Positions 14,646-15,396 of a DNA stretch of 15,396 nucleotides are shown here, piece by piece. Source of the DNA: an uncultured Bacteroidales bacterium (lineage in GTDB: Bacteria > Bacteroidota > Bacteroidia > Bacteroidales > Muribaculaceae); contig USHH01000035.1 in the NCBI GenBank assembly GCA_900554345.1, positions 1 to 15,396 of the forward strand, written 5' to 3'. A program made the position numbers and the translations under genes. The notes beneath the pieces are model-generated. The model was not told the DNA's origin. It saw nothing but the letters and a program-made list of their open reading frames with translations, and ran no database searches. Positions within the stretch are counted from its first letter, which is position 1. Every line of letters begins with the position of its first letter.

Positions 14646-15396
14646 ATGAAAATCAAGTTTATTATCGCGGTCGCACTTGCCGGAAGCGTTGCGCTCACCG
14701 GATGTGTAAGCTCCAAGAAATATAATGAGCTACAGTCGCAGTATCAGAATCTGAATTCCGAATATGGCGACACCCGCAACCAGCTCACGGAATGCCGCGC
14801 CGACGGACGCAGCCTCCAGACAATGCTCGACGATGCCCGCCGCCAGAATCAGGAATGCCGCGACGCCTACAACGAACTCAAGAAATCTCTCGACCAGAGT
14901 CTCGCGTCAAGCGCCCAGGGAAGCATCAATATCTCCAAGCTCGTCGATGAGATCAACGCCTCCAACCAATATATCAAGCAGCTCGTGGAGGCCAAGTCGA
15001 AATCAGACTCTCTCAACATGGTGTTGACCAACAACCTCACGCGCTCCCTCTCCACCGCCGAGCTCAAGGAGGTGGATATCAAGGTGCTGAAGGGAGTTGT
15101 CTATATCTCCCTCGCCGACAACATGCTGTTCCGCTCCGGCAGCTATGAGGTGAACAGCCGTGCTATGGAGACCCTGAGCAAGATAGCCAAGATCATCAAG
15201 GACTATAAGGACTATGACGTGCTCGTGGAAGGCAACACCGACCCTGTGCCCATCAAGCGTGAGAATATCCGCAACAACTGGGACCTCTCGGCACTCCGAG
15301 CCTCTTCAGTGGTGCAGGTGCTCCAGAACGATTTCGGCGTTAATCCGAACCGTCTTACAGCTGGCGGACGTGGCGAATACAACCCCATCGCCGACA
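14646..15396 (+). CDS. OmpA-domain outer-membrane lipoprotein, 3' end cut by the window
   Basis: The frame stays open for 250 codons to the window edge, so the gene is incomplete here. The product begins with a lipoprotein signal ending LTGC, with acylated Cys20. The next residues are VSSKK and not the acidic export signal of surface lipoproteins, so it probably faces the periplasm. A coiled-coil region covers about 24-130. From about 150 comes an OmpA-like peptidoglycan-binding domain with EGNTD (D199) and the NNWDLSALRAS block (R218), residues that contact diaminopimelate in relatives. It should tether the outer membrane to peptidoglycan. The ATG at 14646 is set by the signal peptide. It resembles the OmpA/MotB-domain lipoproteins frequent in Bacteroidales; I give no symbol. 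It follows the amidase gene by 77 bp. Confidence 0.9.
   Translation, partial: MKIKFIIAVALAGSVALTGCVSSKKYNELQSQYQNLNSEYGDTRNQLTECRADGRSLQTMLDDARRQNQECRDAYNELKKSLDQSLASSAQGSINISKLVDEINASNQYIKQLVEAKSKSDSLNMVLTNNLTRSLSTAELKEVDIKVLKGVVYISLADNMLFRSGSYEVNSRAMETLSKIAKIIKDYKDYDVLVEGNTDPVPIKRENIRNNWDLSALRASSVVQVLQNDFGVNPNRLTAGGRGEYNPIAD

Noticed and set aside
1..15396. Search for CRISPR arrays, tRNA or rRNA genes, IS ends, toxin-antitoxin or defence genes
   Set aside because: No regularly spaced repeats, RNA gene signatures, transposase motifs or defence domains were seen; all coding space is taken by core genes and two uncharacterised ones.

Overview
The window looks like a core chromosomal segment of a Bacteroidota bacterium, most likely order Bacteroidales. 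The family Muribaculaceae is my guess from protein resemblance and the moderately high GC; I could not run a comparison. Supporting points are a TAACTTTG-type -7 promoter box (the Bacteroidota TAnnTTTG consensus), A-rich leaders instead of strong Shine-Dalgarno sites, and protein variants of the Bacteroidales kind. There are twelve protein-coding genes, no RNA genes, no CRISPR array, no insertion sequence and no sign of an island.

Layout. At the left edge (1-41) a strong, probably bidirectional terminator follows clpC, which lies on the minus strand (54-2627) and encodes the AAA+ unfoldase of the ClpCP protease. A 253-bp divergent intergenic region separates it from gyrA (2881-5472, DNA gyrase A). 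A secreted TPR protein of unknown function (5502-6716) sits 29 bp behind gyrA, and a rho-independent terminator (6746-6789) closes that unit. A well-formed promoter at 6917-6924 then opens the elongasome operon mreB-mreC-mreD-mrdA-rodA (6986-12735): the cytoskeletal filament, its membrane partners, the transpeptidase PBP2 and the SEDS glycan polymerase. Spacing tightens along the operon: 62 bp, 3 bp, a 1-base TAATG overlap, then a 20-base overlap with a GTG start for rodA.

The right end holds a small uncharacterised helical protein (12843-13202), a short soluble PlsC-type acyltransferase 3 bp after it (13206-13754), a nitrilase-superfamily omega-amidase of the YafV type (13771-14568), and the start of an OmpA-domain lipoprotein cut by the window edge (14646-15396).

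Biologically the window combines proteolysis, DNA topology, rod-shape cell-wall synthesis and envelope functions. I see no defence system, mobile element or clearly new multi-gene system. The items worth a second look are subtle: a GyrA with phenylalanine at two positions that are normally Asp (one in the quinolone pocket), a RodA enlarged by an internal membrane insertion, a compact GC-rich RNA structure between mreB and mreC that could fold into alternative hairpins or a pseudoknot, paired 20-bp-spaced direct repeats upstream of the mreB promoter, and two uncharacterised proteins linked to core genes.
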